Both the position numbers and the translations under genes were made by a program. DNA of 64,000 nucleotides, from positions 62,001-126,000 of the forward strand of contig NZ_LHUR01000018.1 of NCBI RefSeq assembly GCF_001263795.1, read 5' to 3'. The notes below the pieces were generated by a model. It ran no database searches, was not told the origin of the DNA, and saw only the letters and a list, made by a program, of their open reading frames with translations. Positions 18,349-28,088 of this stretch are shown in pieces; the stretch's first letter is position 1, and each line of letters starts with the position of its first letter. This stretch comes from Clostridium homopropionicum DSM 5847. Its GTDB lineage: Bacteria; Bacillota; Clostridia; Clostridiales; Clostridiaceae.

Positions 18349-18906
18349 CTATAAAACATTATGCTTAAAGCAGCTAATTAAGTGGTCATTTATGACACCA
18401 GTAGCTTGAAGATGAGCATATATTATAGTGCTGCCTAGAAATTTAAAGCCTCTTGATTTTAAATCTTTGCTTACCTTATCAGAAATTTCTGAGGTGGCAG
18501 GTACTTCAGATATATCATGCCAATGATTAACAATAGGTTCATTATTAACAAAGCCCCAAATGTATTTATCAAAGCTTCCAAATTCCTTTTGAATATTTAG
18601 AAAGCCTTTAGCGTTGTTTATGGAAGCTTCTATCTTTCTTCTATTTCTTATGATTCCTGCATTCTGCATAAGTTCGTTAATCTTATTCTCATCGTATAAG
18701 GCAATTTTTGCAGCATCAAAGTTTTTATAAGCTTTTCTATAATTTTCTCTTTTTCGCAACACAGTAATCCAACTTAAACCAGCTTGAGCTGATTCCAGGA
18801 CTAAAAATTCAAAATGTTTTTTATCATCATGAACTGGAACTCCCCATTCTTCATCGTGATACTTAACATATAATTCATCTGTACCGCACCAAGGGCATCT
18901 ATTCAT
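18349..18906 (-). CDS. tag: DNA-3-methyladenine glycosylase I
   Basis: 185 residues, normal for Tag. The N-terminus MNRCPWCGTDELYVKYHDEEWG carries the first zinc-binding Cys and the conserved substrate-pocket residues. The family segments FEFLVLESAQAGLSW and the C-terminal zinc His/Cys (AHLQATGVINDHLISCF) are also present. It excises 3-methyladenine from alkylated DNA. It converges with the c-di-GMP gene and is divergent from the molybdopterin gene. A second, unrelated alkyladenine glycosylase is encoded at 28089. Confidence 0.93.
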   Translation of the reverse strand: MNRCPWCGTDELYVKYHDEEWGVPVHDDKKHFEFLVLESAQAGLSWITVLRKRENYRKAYKNFDAAKIALYDENKINELMQNAGIIRNRRKIEASINNAKGFLNIQKEFGSFDKYIWGFVNNEPIVNHWHDISEVPATSEISDKVSKDLKSRGFKFLGSTIIYAHLQATGVINDHLISCFKHNVL

Positions 18907-19100
18907 ACTATTTCAACACTCCTATTAACATTATTTATACAAAATATTCAAAAAATTAAATGATATTACTAGTATTATAACATATGTGGCAATTTAAAAA
19001 CATTAAAATGCCATAGATATAGTTATGAATATATGATAATTGGTGGAATAATGTTATAATTAGTCCAACTGAAGATATACAAGTTAGGTGGAGAATAGGC

Positions 19101-21326
19101 ATGGAAAAGGTATACTTAACATCAGGAATAAATAATTGTGGTGGGAGATGTATTATTAAAGCTCATGTAGTTGATGGTAAGATAGTTAAATTGACTACTG
19201 ATTCCAGTGATGGAAAAAATGGCACACCACCACTTTGTTCCTGCACAAGGGGTAAGCAGTATATAGAAACTTTTTTGGGAGATAATCGCTTAAAATATCC
19301 AATGAAACGAGTTGGTGAACGTGGAGAAGGAAAGTTCGTCCGAATTTCTTGGAAAGAAGCGGTAGATATTATTATAGCTGAATGGAAAAGAATAAAGAAG
19401 ACCTATGGTGTAGGATCTAGGTATGTAAATTATGCTACAGGTGTAAGTGCATTAATGAAGGGAAATGTTCTCGCTAAACGTTTATTAGCTTTAGATGGTG
19501 GATTTTTAGATAGTTATAACAGCTACAGTACAGCATGTATTAGTACTGCCACACCGTACACATATGGGACAAATTTAACAGGAAACAGCCTTGAAGATTG
19601 GGTTAATTCAAAGTTAATTATACTATGGGGACACAATCCTGTAGAAACCAGGTTTGGTACTGCCTTGTGGCATTTGAAACAGGCGAAAGAAGCTGGAGCG
19701 AAAATAATTGTGGTTAATCCTCGTTACAGTGATACAGCAAAAGCATTTGCAGATCGGTGGATAGGATTAAAACCTGCAACAGACAGCGCTCTTATGGATG
19801 GAATGGCATATACTATATATACTGAGAATTTACATGATCAAGCTTTTATGGATAAGTATTGTATAGGATTTGATAGTAAGCATATGCCAGAGGGATATGA
19901 TGGTAAAGAGAGCTATTTATCATATTTGTTAGGAGAAAAAGATGGTATTGCTAAAACTCCAAAATGGGCAGCGAAAATTACTGGAGTTGATGAGGATACT
20001 ATTATTAAACTTGCAAGAGAGTATGCAACTAGTAAGCCAGCTGCACTAGTACAAGGCTATGGACCTCAAAGGCATGCAAATGGAGAACAAAATGTAAGAA
20101 GTGGAACAATGCTTGCTTGTATAACAGGTAATGTTGGAATATCTGGAGGATGGGCCTGTGGAATGGGTTCAGTAGAGAGGCATAAAAGCCCGAGTTTCCC
20201 TGTAAAAGAAAATCCATATAAAGCTAAAATTCCTTGCTTTTTATGGACAGATGCTATTATTAGAGGAAGTGAAATGACCTCAAAGAATGATGGAGTAAGA
20301 GGATCGGAAAGGCTGGATGGGAATATCAAAATGATATTAAATTTAGCAAGTAATACACTACTAAATCAGCATTCAGATATTAACAGAACTATTGAAATTT
20401 TAAAGGATACTTCAAAATGTGAATTTATAGTTTGTTCTGACTTATTCATGACACCTAGTGCAAAGTTTGCAGATATTTTGCTTCCTGGAACCTCCATGTT
20501 CGAAGGAGAAAACATAACTATGCCCTGGGGATATGGAGATTATCTTTTATATAATCAAAAGGTAATTGAACCACTTTATGAATGCCGTTTTGAATATGAT
20601 TGGCTGTGTGAGGTTGCAGAAGGACTAAATTTAAAAGGGCAATTTACTGAAGGCCATAATAGTGTACGGGATTGGTTAAAAACACTTTATGAAGCTTTGA
20701 GAAAAAAAGAAAGTGAACTGCCGGAATTTGAAATTTTTGCGTCTAATGGTGGATACCAGTACAAAAATAATCCTACAGTTATTGCTTTTAAGAAACAGAT
20801 AGAAGATTTAGAACAAAATCCATTTCCAACACCTTCTGGTAAAATTGAAATTTTTTCAGAAACTTTATTTAAAATGAATAAACCAGAGGAGATTCCTGCC
20901 ATTCCTAAGTATGTAGCTTCTTTTGAGGGAGTAGATGATGCTTTAAGAAAGAAATATTCATTACAATTAATAGGATGGCATACAAAACGTAGAACCCATT
21001 CTACTCATGATAGCAATTCTGCATTGGAAAAAATTGAAAAACAGAGAGCTTGGATTAATGCTAAGGATGCTGAAAGACGTAATATTAAAAATAATGATTT
21101 AGTTGAAATATGGAATGACAGAGGTGTGATTCATATTCCAGCTTTTGTTACGGAAAGAATCGTAGAAGGAGTTGTTGCAGTTTCTCAGGGAGCTTGGTAT
21201 ACCCCTGATAGCGGGGGAATTGATCAAAGAGGATCTATTAACGTACTCACAACATCTAAACCAACACCACTAGCAAAAGGAAATCCACAACATTCTAATT
21301 TAGTTGAGGTAAAACTTGCAAGGTAG
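19101..21326 (+). CDS. molybdopterin oxidoreductase of the DMSO reductase family, orphan catalytic subunit
   Basis: 741 residues. The N-terminal cluster region has Cys13 and Cys17 (NNCGGRC) and C46-S-C48 followed by TRGK. The first Cys of the usual four-Cys motif is replaced by Gly9. The SYNSYSTAC segment aligns with the region holding the Ser molybdenum ligand in DmsA/BisC enzymes. Molybdopterin-binding segments (WGHNPVETR, DLFMTPSAKFADILLPGTS, GIDQRGSINVLT) continue to the end. No Tat signal, iron-sulfur partner or membrane anchor gene is nearby, so it is probably cytoplasmic with an unknown electron donor. It may reduce an S- or N-oxide. Confidence 0.85.
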   Translation: MEKVYLTSGINNCGGRCIIKAHVVDGKIVKLTTDSSDGKNGTPPLCSCTRGKQYIETFLGDNRLKYPMKRVGERGEGKFVRISWKEAVDIIIAEWKRIKKTYGVGSRYVNYATGVSALMKGNVLAKRLLALDGGFLDSYNSYSTACISTATPYTYGTNLTGNSLEDWVNSKLIILWGHNPVETRFGTALWHLKQAKEAGAKIIVVNPRYSDTAKAFADRWIGLKPATDSALMDGMAYTIYTENLHDQAFMDKYCIGFDSKHMPEGYDGKESYLSYLLGEKDGIAKTPKWAAKITGVDEDTIIKLAREYATSKPAALVQGYGPQRHANGEQNVRSGTMLACITGNVGISGGWACGMGSVERHKSPSFPVKENPYKAKIPCFLWTDAIIRGSEMTSKNDGVRGSERLDGNIKMILNLASNTLLNQHSDINRTIEILKDTSKCEFIVCSDLFMTPSAKFADILLPGTSMFEGENITMPWGYGDYLLYNQKVIEPLYECRFEYDWLCEVAEGLNLKGQFTEGHNSVRDWLKTLYEALRKKESELPEFEIFASNGGYQYKNNPTVIAFKKQIEDLEQNPFPTPSGKIEIFSETLFKMNKPEEIPAIPKYVASFEGVDDALRKKYSLQLIGWHTKRRTHSTHDSNSALEKIEKQRAWINAKDAERRNIKNNDLVEIWNDRGVIHIPAFVTERIVEGVVAVSQGAWYTPDSGGIDQRGSINVLTTSKPTPLAKGNPQHSNLVEVKLAR

Positions 21327-21341
21327 TACAAGTCTAAATCA

Positions 21342-21371
21342 GAAAGGAGGTGACATAAGTCATCTCCTTTC
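21342..21371. terminator. bidirectional hairpin between converging genes
   Basis: A 13-bp stem with one G-T pair (21342-21354 with 21359-21371) and an ATAA loop, lying between two converging genes. The U-tract is weak on both strands. Confidence 0.65.
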
Positions 21372-21389
21372 ATCATTAGGCATAGAGAA

Positions 21390-21920
21390 TTAGCTTCTCC
21401 AAACATCATATAATTCAGGTCTTTCTTTTTTTAAAATCTTAAAAAACTTCTTTGATACTTTTAAATTTCTTAAGCCAGATATCATATGCTTAGGGTATTT
21501 TTCCTTTTTAATAAAATTGTTTTTTAATCCTATTACTTTTAATTTATTGTCATCAGTTATGAAAATATGAGAAATACCTGTATCCAATCTTGTAAATTCT
21601 AAAAGCTTGAAATTATCTATCAAATCAACTAAAGCTAAAGCCATAGTTTCAGAAAGACTATACTTTTTTATATAATCTATTAAACATGTGCCGCTTATAT
21701 ATTCTCTTATAATGTATCCTAATCTATATTCATAAACTTTTGGAAAGTACTTATTTTCTTGACAATAACGTAAAATTAAATATTCTCGCCTACATTCATC
21801 AGTATTTTTGCATATTTTAATGATTTTATTATCGGAGGTAAGGTAGATTTTTTCTTTTTTGCTGTGATGTATTATTTTTGAATTACATAAATCTACTCCT
21901 GTTAGTATAGCTTCTTCCAT
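21390..21920 (-). CDS. small protein-kinase-fold protein, probably degenerate
   Basis: 176 residues. Kinase N-lobe features are recognisable: a Lys in IIKICKN, a helix-C-like RREYLILRYCQ and a hinge YIIREYISG. The catalytic loop reads FTRLDTGISHIFI, and the metal-binding DFG/DP position reads VIGL instead of an Asp-containing motif. This resembles the short clostridial Ser/Thr-kinase-like proteins but lacks a clear metal ligand, so it may be a pseudokinase. It ends next to the terminator shared with the molybdopterin gene. Confidence 0.5.
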   Translation of the reverse strand: MEEAILTGVDLCNSKIIHHSKKEKIYLTSDNKIIKICKNTDECRREYLILRYCQENKYFPKVYEYRLGYIIREYISGTCLIDYIKKYSLSETMALALVDLIDNFKLLEFTRLDTGISHIFITDDNKLKVIGLKNNFIKKEKYPKHMISGLRNLKVSKKFFKILKKERPELYDVWRS

Positions 21921-22040
21921 ATATAATACCTCATTTATCTTTATTTAATTAAAGAGATATAATTTTATATAGTATATATTTATAATGATTTGGGTTATAA
22001 TATTACAATATTCAAAGCGAGTTATTTAAGTGAGAACATA

Positions 22041-22159
22041 AGAATTTTACAAGGTAAAATTCTTAGTAAACAGTAACCAATTCCCAGTAACCAGTTTTAT
22101 TAATTCTACTGGCAACTGGTCACTGGTTACTTAAGAAAAATGCGACGCATTTTTCTTAA
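22041..22159 (+). repeat. palindromic intergenic repeat, copy 1
   Basis: 119 bases bounded by two hairpins. At the left, AGAATTTTAC and GTAAAATTCT surround an AAG loop (22041-22063). At the right, a 13-bp stem at 22131-22143/22147-22159 has loop GAC. Between them are several copies of GTAACCAGT-like words in both orientations. The reverse complement occurs at 29097-29208. It ends 10 bases before the valS promoter. Confidence 0.85.
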
Positions 22160-22169
22160 AACCGTGCTC

Positions 22170-22197
22170 TTGACAGTTTTTAAAATAGATGTATAAT
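22170..22197 (+). promoter_or_regulatory. valS promoter
   Basis: TTGACA (22170-22175), 16-base spacer, TATAAT (22192-22197). Confidence 0.85.
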
Positions 22198-22221
22198 AAA
22201 AAATAATTGTATATAGTTTAC

Positions 22222-22455
22222 TAGCAGTGAAAAAGAGGAGTAAAGATACAGGAGTATTAAGAGAGGAAAGTTTGAGGCTGAAAGACTTTCTATACAAAAT
22301 ATCTTGAAGGTAGCTTTGGAGCTTCTTTATCGAATTTTAGTAGATAAAGACGGTGGATTAGATTACATCGTTAATAGATTAAGATGCCTGTATTTATTGC
22401 AGGAATTAAGGTGGTATCGCGCATTGTCGTCCTTTGGGAGGTCAATGCTTTTTTT
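22222..22455 (+). promoter_or_regulatory. T-box leader of valS (tRNA-Val specific)
   Basis: The T-box core AAGGTGGTATCGCG lies at 22408-22421. TGGT fits an acceptor end with discriminator A, as in tRNA-Val. The specifier codon is GTA (22310-22312) in GAAGGTAGCTTTGG, the same context as in the other two T-boxes here. A terminator stem (GCATTG at 22421-22426 with CAATGC at 22443-22448) is followed by seven T's. Uncharged tRNA-Val is expected to permit read-through. Confidence 0.93.
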
Positions 22456-22499
22456 ATTTGTATTGGAATTTTATATGTTATAAATGAGGAGGAATAAAT

Positions 22500-25142
22500 A
22501 TGACTGAATTAAATATTGCAAAAACCTATGATCCAAAAGAATTTGAAGATAGAATTTATAAGGAGTGGGAAAATAAAGGTTATTTTACTCCGAAAGTAGA
22601 CGAGAAGAAAAAGCCTTATACTATTATGATGCCCCCACCAAATATTACAGGACAATTACATTTAGGTCATGCACTTGATGGAACTCTTCAAGATTTTCTA
22701 ATTAGGACTAAAAGAATGCAGGGATATAGTGCTTTATGGCTGCCAGGAGAGGACCATGCAAGTATTGCGACAGAGGTAAGAGTTGAAAAAGAGCTAATTA
22801 AACAAGGCTTTAATAAAAAAGAGATGGGGAGAGAAGCTTTCCTAGAAAAAGTATGGGAATGGTCAGATAAATACAGAGAAAAAATAAAAAATCAATATAA
22901 CAAGTTAGGAATATCTGCTGACTATACAAGAGAGAGATTTACTATGGATGAAGGCTTAAGTAAGGCAGTTAGACAAGTATTTGTTGATTTATATAATGAA
23001 GGCTTAATTTATAAAGGAAACAGAATAGTAAACTGGTGTCCTAAATGCCAAACAGCAATTTCAGATGCTGAAATAGAATACGAAGAAAAAGAAGGGCACT
23101 TCTGGCATATTAAATATCCGGTAGTAGGTTCAGAGGAAACTATAGAAATTGCCACAACTAGACCTGAGACAATGCTTGGAGATACTGCTGTTGCAGTAAA
23201 TCCAAAGGATACAAGATACTCTCATTTAGTTGGAAGGACTTTAATGCTACCTCTAGTTAATAGAGAGATACCTATAATTACAGATGATTATGTAGATATG
23301 GAGTTTGGAACTGGTGCGGTTAAAATTACTCCAGCACATGACCCTAATGATTATGAGGTTGGAAAAAGACACAACCTTCCTGAAATTGTAATTATGAATA
23401 AAGACGGCAGCATAGCTGAAGGCTATGGCAGATACTCTGGTCTTGATAGATATGAAGCAAGAAAAGCTATAGTAGAAGATTTAGAGGAACAAGGATATCT
23501 TGTTAAGGTAAGAGATCATTCTCATAATGTTGGAACTCATGATAGATGTAATACTATTATAGAACCTGTAACATCTAAGCAATGGTATGTAAAAATGCAG
23601 CCCCTTGCTGAACCTGCTATAAAAGTAGTAAAAGAAGGATCAATTAAATTTGTACCAGAAAGATTTTCAAAGACTTATTTTAATTGGATGGAAAACATTC
23701 AAGATTGGTGTATTTCAAGGCAGCTTTGGTGGGGACATAGAATTCCAGTTTGGTATTGTAAAGACTGCGGTGAAGTAATTGCAGCTGTAGAGGAACCAAG
23801 CTGCTGTCTTAAGTGCAATAGCAAAAATCTAGTTCAAGATGAGGATGTTCTTGATACTTGGTTTAGTTCAGCACTATGGCCATTCTCAACTTTAGGATAT
23901 CCTGAAAAAACTGAGGATTTAAAGTACTTCTATCCAACTAGTACCTTAGTTACAGGGTACGATATTATTTTCTTCTGGGTAGCTAGAATGATATTTTCAG
24001 GCCTCCACAGTATGGGAGACATACCTTTTGATACAGTACTTATTCATGGTATTGTTAGAGATTCACAGGGAAGAAAGATGTCAAAATCTCTAGGCAACGG
24101 AGTTGACCCGCTTGAAGTAATTGAAAAGTATGGAGCAGATGCCTTAAGATTTATGCTTGTAACAGGCAATGCACCTGGTAATGATATAAGATATTATGAA
24201 GAAAAAGTAGAAGCTGCTAGAAATTTTGCAAATAAAATTTGGAATGCTTCAAGATTTGTAATGATGAATTTAGACAAAGATATAATGGAAGAGTTTAAGG
24301 ATTGCAAGGAATATACAATTGCTGATAAGTGGATTTTATCAAGAATTAATACTGTAGTAAAAGAAGTAACAGAAAACATTGAAAAATTCGAATTAGGAAT
24401 TGCATCACAAAAAATATATGACTTCATGTGGAGTGAGTTCTGTGACTGGTATATTGAACTTGTAAAACCTGTATTATATGGTGAAGATAAAAAAGCAAAA
24501 GGTGTAGTATTAAATGTATTAAATGAAGTTTTATCAACAGGACTAAAATTATTACACCCTGTTATGCCATATATTACCGAAGAAATATACACTAATTTAC
24601 CAAATACTGAAGAATCTATTGTAATTTCTAACTGGCCTACTTTTCATGCAGAATTAAAAGATGAAAATGTAGAAGCACAAATGAACAACATAATTGAAGC
24701 TATTAAGGCTTTGAGAAATGTTAGGGTTGAAATGAATGTACCACCTTCAAGAAAAGCAAAGGTTATTATATTTGCTACAGAAGGAAAGGAAGCTTTTGAG
24801 GAAGGGAAAATATATTTTGAAAAACTTGCTTCTGCTTCAGAGGTTGAGTTTGTAAGCTCAAAAGAAGAAATTCCAGAAAACTCTGTATCAGCAGTTATTA
24901 AAGGTGCAGAATTATTCATGCCTTTATTAGATTTAGTAGATTTAGAGAAGGAATTAGAAAGACTTAACAAGGAAAAAGATAAGCTTCAAAGTGAAATTGA
25001 CAGGGTTGAAAAGAAGCTTTCAAATGAAAAGTTTGTAAGCAAAGCACCTGCTTCTGTTGTTCAAGAAGAGAAAGAAAAAGGCGAAAAATATAAAGAAATG
25101 TACAAAGCGGTGTTGGAAAGAATAGAAAGTCTAAAAAGATAA
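22500..25142 (+). CDS. valS: valyl-tRNA synthetase
   Basis: 880 residues, normal for the bacterial enzyme. Class I signatures: HIGH-type [13 protein letters not shown] near residue 45 and KMSKS in [11 protein letters not shown] near 527. The editing (CP1) domain lies between them, with [15 protein letters not shown]. Zinc-like Cys pairs are present (CPKCQ, CKDCGEV...CLKC). The C-terminal coiled-coil arm ([17 protein letters not shown]) that contacts tRNA-Val is visible. It attaches Val to tRNA-Val in the cytoplasm. Expression is controlled by the T-box leader; a terminator follows. Confidence 0.98.
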   Translation: MTELNIAKTYDPKEFEDRIYKEWENKGYFTPKVDEKKKPYTIMMPPPNITGQLHLGHALDGTLQDFLIRTKRMQGYSALWLPGEDHASIATEVRVEKELIKQGFNKKEMGREAFLEKVWEWSDKYREKIKNQYNKLGISADYTRERFTMDEGLSKAVRQVFVDLYNEGLIYKGNRIVNWCPKCQTAISDAEIEYEEKEGHFWHIKYPVVGSEETIEIATTRPETMLGDTAVAVNPKDTRYSHLVGRTLMLPLVNREIPIITDDYVDMEFGTGAVKITPAHDPNDYEVGKRHNLPEIVIMNKDGSIAEGYGRYSGLDRYEARKAIVEDLEEQGYLVKVRDHSHNVGTHDRCNTIIEPVTSKQWYVKMQPLAEPAIKVVKEGSIKFVPERFSKTYFNWMENIQDWCISRQLWWGHRIPVWYCKDCGEVIAAVEEPSCCLKCNSKNLVQDEDVLDTWFSSALWPFSTLGYPEKTEDLKYFYPTSTLVTGYDIIFFWVARMIFSGLHSMGDIPFDTVLIHGIVRDSQGRKMSKSLGNGVDPLEVIEKYGADALRFMLVTGNAPGNDIRYYEEKVEAARNFANKIWNASRFVMMNLDKDIMEEFKDCKEYTIADKWILSRINTVVKEVTENIEKFELGIASQKIYDFMWSEFCDWYIELVKPVLYGEDKKAKGVVLNVLNEVLSTGLKLLHPVMPYITEEIYTNLPNTEESIVISNWPTFHAELKDENVEAQMNNIIEAIKALRNVRVEMNVPPSRKAKVIIFATEGKEAFEEGKIYFEKLASASEVEFVSSKEEIPENSVSAVIKGAELFMPLLDLVDLEKELERLNKEKDKLQSEIDRVEKKLSNEKFVSKAPASVVQEEKEKGEKYKEMYKAVLERIESLKR

Positions 25143-25160
25143 ATAACAAAATAATCTAGG

Positions 25161-25188
25161 CGCTGATATGATAAATATCAGCGTTTTT
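25161..25188 (+). terminator. rho-independent terminator after valS
   Basis: 9-bp perfect stem CGCTGATAT/ATATCAGCG (25161-25169 with 25175-25183), then TTTTT. Confidence 0.92.
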
Positions 25189-25224
25189 AAAAGTAATTAT
25201 TAAAAATGAAGAGAGGAAGTTATA

Positions 25225-26544
25225 GTGAATTATTTAGAAGCTATGGAATACATAGATGATTTAGCGAAATTTAGCATGAAATTAGGGTTAAGTAGAACAG
25301 GAAAGATATTAGAGCTACTGGGAAATCCACAAGAAAAGCTTAGGTGTATACACATTGCAGGGACAAATGGCAAGGGATCTACCACAGCCATGATATCAAA
25401 AATTTTAATAGAAAATGGGTATAAGGTAGGAATGTATACTTCACCCTTTATTGAAGAATTTGAAGAGAGAATTCAAATTAATAATTTAAACATTCCTAAA
25501 GATGAATTAGCAGAAGTGATTTCAAAAGTTGCTAATGCTGTAGAGAAGGTAATAGAGCTTGGATATGATAATCCAACTCAATTTGAAGTAATAACCTGTG
25601 CAGGGCTTCTTTATTTTTATAAACAAGCTGTAGATTTTGCAGTAATAGAAGTAGGACTTGGAGGAAGACTTGATTCAACAAATTTAATTACTCCTATTTT
25701 AAGTATAATTACTTCAATAAGCTATGATCACATGAATGTTTTAGGAAACACCTTATCAGAAATAGCTTATGAGAAGGCAGGGATAATTAAAGAGACTGTT
25801 CCAGTAATTCTTTATCCTCAAGAGGAAGAAGCAGAGAGGGTTATAGAAAAAGTTTCTTTAGAAAAAGGAACTAGGCTTATTAAGGTTCCAGCAAATTCTG
25901 CTAAATTATTAGGGGTAAGAGACGCTATATTTAATGATAAGATCATTAGGGTTCAAGATATTAAAATAGATACAAAAGATAATAAGTATAATATTAGTTT
26001 AACTTTACTAGGTAGACACCAAATTTTAAACTGTGCTACAGTAATTTATTCAATTGAAGAGCTTAAACGCTTAGGCATTGAGATTTCTAATGAAGCTATA
26101 GAAAAAGGACTAAGTAAGGTTAAATGGATTGGTAGAATGGAAATATTAGAAAGAAGACCTTTAACTATTATAGATGGTGCTCATAATATTGATGGTATTG
26201 TTAAGTTAAGGGAAAGTCTTGAAGAATACTTAAATTATAAAGATGTAGTCTTGATACTTGGGATTTTAGCTGATAAGCAAGTAGAAGCTATGATTAGGAT
26301 TATAGCTCCTATTGCTAAAAGAATCATTTGTGTTACTCCTCACAGTGATAGAGGGGAGCTAGCAGCTACTTTAAAGAGTGAAGTGGAAAAATACAATACA
26401 AATTGTGAAGCCATAGAGGATTATAAAAAAGCCTATGAAAAGGCTATTAGTTATTGCAGTGAAGATGATTTATTATTGATTTCTGGCTCACTTTACATGA
26501 TTGGAGATATGAGAAAGGTGATTACTAATAAACATCTGGTTTAG
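25225..26544 (+). CDS. folC: folylpolyglutamate synthase / dihydrofolate synthase
   Basis: 439 residues. The Mur-ligase-type ATP loop HIAGTNGKGSTTAM is near residue 50, followed by YTSPFIEEFEERIQIN, EVGLGGRLDSTN and the C-terminal DGAHNIDG. It adds glutamate to (dihydro)folates using ATP. It starts with GTG 24 bases after a GAGAGGAAG ribosome binding site region, just downstream of the valS terminator; the valS-folC order is common in Firmicutes. Its last 20 bases overlap the end of the converging AI-2E-family gene. Confidence 0.96.
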   Translation: MNYLEAMEYIDDLAKFSMKLGLSRTGKILELLGNPQEKLRCIHIAGTNGKGSTTAMISKILIENGYKVGMYTSPFIEEFEERIQINNLNIPKDELAEVISKVANAVEKVIELGYDNPTQFEVITCAGLLYFYKQAVDFAVIEVGLGGRLDSTNLITPILSIITSISYDHMNVLGNTLSEIAYEKAGIIKETVPVILYPQEEEAERVIEKVSLEKGTRLIKVPANSAKLLGVRDAIFNDKIIRVQDIKIDTKDNKYNISLTLLGRHQILNCATVIYSIEELKRLGIEISNEAIEKGLSKVKWIGRMEILERRPLTIIDGAHNIDGIVKLRESLEEYLNYKDVVLILGILADKQVEAMIRIIAPIAKRIICVTPHSDRGELAATLKSEVEKYNTNCEAIEDYKKAYEKAISYCSEDDLLLISGSLYMIGDMRKVITNKHLV

Positions 26545-27652
26545 TATTATTTTCTTTACTCTTTTCTGCTAAGCGTTTATCAATATACCTTTGGAGAGTT
26601 ATTTTTATAATAGCAATAAAAGGTACTCCCAAGAACATACCTAAAACTCCAAAGGTACCTCCACCTACAATTATAGCCAGAATAATCCAAAAAGGACTTA
26701 CACCAACTTGTTCTCCAAGGATTTTAGGGCCTAAATACCAGCCGTCAAATTGTTGAAGAAGGAAAATAAATAAAAGTACTTTTAGTGCAACAATAGGACT
26801 ATAAAAGAGAGTAATTGTAACGCCTGGAATCATTCCAATAAATGGTCCAAAGTAAGGGATCATATTTGTAACTCCAACTATTAGACTGATTAAGAGAGCA
26901 TATGGTACGTCAATTATTGATAATCCAATAGCACATAGAATACCTATTATTGTGGAGTCTATTGCTTTTCCGATAATAAAACGAGAGAATATGGAATTTA
27001 CTTCTCTTCCGTAGATTAGGAAGGATTCAACAGAATCTTTATTAAACATTGCAAAAAGAAACTTTTTTGCATTCTTTATAAAGTTTTCTTTATCTTTAAG
27101 AATATAAACAGCTATTATGAAACCAAAAATCATTTTTAAAAATGAAGAAGTAAAGGCAATAGCTTTACTAAAAGCTAAATTTAAAGTTCTATTTAGTGAC
27201 ATGGTAAATTTCTCCAAGTAACTGTTAAAGGTTCTATGAGCATAACTCATTATTTCAGGATTATTAGAAAAGCTGCTATGGGATAAATTATTTTCAAACC
27301 AATCTTGTGTTTTATTTAAATAAATAGGAGTATTATTAACTAAATCTTTTATATTCTTGGATATAGTTGGTGAAATTATATTCACAATGAGGGCTAAAAA
27401 TCCAAATACAATAATATAAACAACTATTATACTTAATATTCTTCTTAATTTGAATTTATTTTCTATATAAACCATCATTGGATTTAATATATAAGCTATT
27501 CCAAATGCCCAAAAAAAAGGACTTAAGATTGATATAATAAACCCAAATCCACGAACAAAATAATCAATGTTGTTAATAATTTTAAAGAGAAAAAATGCAA
27601 TAATTAAAATTGGAATTAAGTTGAAGTAAGGGATTTTTTTACGGTTTATCAA
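26525..27652 (-). CDS. AI-2E family transporter (DUF20/PerM type)
   Basis: 375 residues with about seven or eight membrane segments and the conserved C-terminal core PYFGPFIGMIPG...GWYLGPKILGEQVGVSPFWIILAIIVGGGTFG...GVPFIA, the signature of the YdbI/TqsA/PerM family. Members have been linked to export of AI-2 or other small solutes, or to Na+/H+ exchange; the function here is open. A TTG start at 27652 is supported by AAGGAG upstream. It converges on folC with a 20-base overlap. Confidence 0.88.
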   Translation of the reverse strand: MINRKKIPYFNLIPILIIAFFLFKIINNIDYFVRGFGFIISILSPFFWAFGIAYILNPMMVYIENKFKLRRILSIIVVYIIVFGFLALIVNIISPTISKNIKDLVNNTPIYLNKTQDWFENNLSHSSFSNNPEIMSYAHRTFNSYLEKFTMSLNRTLNLAFSKAIAFTSSFLKMIFGFIIAVYILKDKENFIKNAKKFLFAMFNKDSVESFLIYGREVNSIFSRFIIGKAIDSTIIGILCAIGLSIIDVPYALLISLIVGVTNMIPYFGPFIGMIPGVTITLFYSPIVALKVLLFIFLLQQFDGWYLGPKILGEQVGVSPFWIILAIIVGGGTFGVLGMFLGVPFIAIIKITLQRYIDKRLAEKSKENNTKPDVY

Positions 27653-27750
27653 GTAGCATCTCTCCTTTTGATATATGTAACTTAATTGATTATATCATCA
27701 AAATTTGCGCTATTCTAGTATTTTATTGGAATTTATAACATTTTATAAAA

Positions 27751-27782
27751 GCGGTATATTATAAAATTACATAATATACCGC
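27751..27782 (-). terminator. terminator of the small Cys-rich gene (minus strand)
   Basis: Perfect 12-bp stem (27751-27762 with 27771-27782). Read on the minus strand, it is followed by TTTTATAAAA. Confidence 0.85.
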
Positions 27783-27796
27783 CAATTTGCTACATA

Positions 27797-27946
27797 CTAA
27801 CAACAACAGCAGAATATAGGTGCAGCACAGCCTAATCCACCGAAACCAAAACCTAATCCACCGCAGAAGCAGCAAATTAATATTATTAATATTATTATGA
27901 ATAGAAGATTGTCATCTCTTCTTATTGGATGGCAGTTGTTACTCAT
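27797..27946 (-). CDS. small Gly/Cys-rich single-span membrane protein
   Basis: 49 residues: a polar start SNNCHPIRRDDN, one membrane segment LLFIIILIILI, then a run rich in Gly, Cys and Phe that ends in four Cys. Nine of the 49 residues are Cys. The start is chosen at 27946 because GGGAGG lies upstream; an in-frame ATG at 28006 would place a large inverted repeat inside the gene. It has its own terminator, so it is a separate transcript. It resembles the tiny hydrophobic proteins often made during sporulation (YjcZ-like), but this is only a similarity of style. Confidence 0.6.
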   Translation of the reverse strand: MSNNCHPIRRDDNLLFIIILIILICCFCGGLGFGFGGLGCAAPIFCCCC

Positions 27947-27976
27947 TATAATTTCCTCCCTTCTTGGAGAAATTGA

Positions 27977-28007
27977 ATTGATAGGATTCTCGGCAGTTCC
28001 TATCAAT
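27977..28007. repeat. 10-bp inverted repeat in a divergent promoter region
   Basis: ATTGATAGGA (27977-27986) and TCCTATCAAT (27998-28007) with an 11-base spacer, between two divergent genes. It may be an operator or a leader hairpin. Confidence 0.5.
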
Positions 28008-28088
28008 ATTAGTATATGAGGAAGTACTGATAAGTGTTTAAAAAAGAATATAATTTTTAATAGAAATATTCTAAAGGAGATTCAATTA

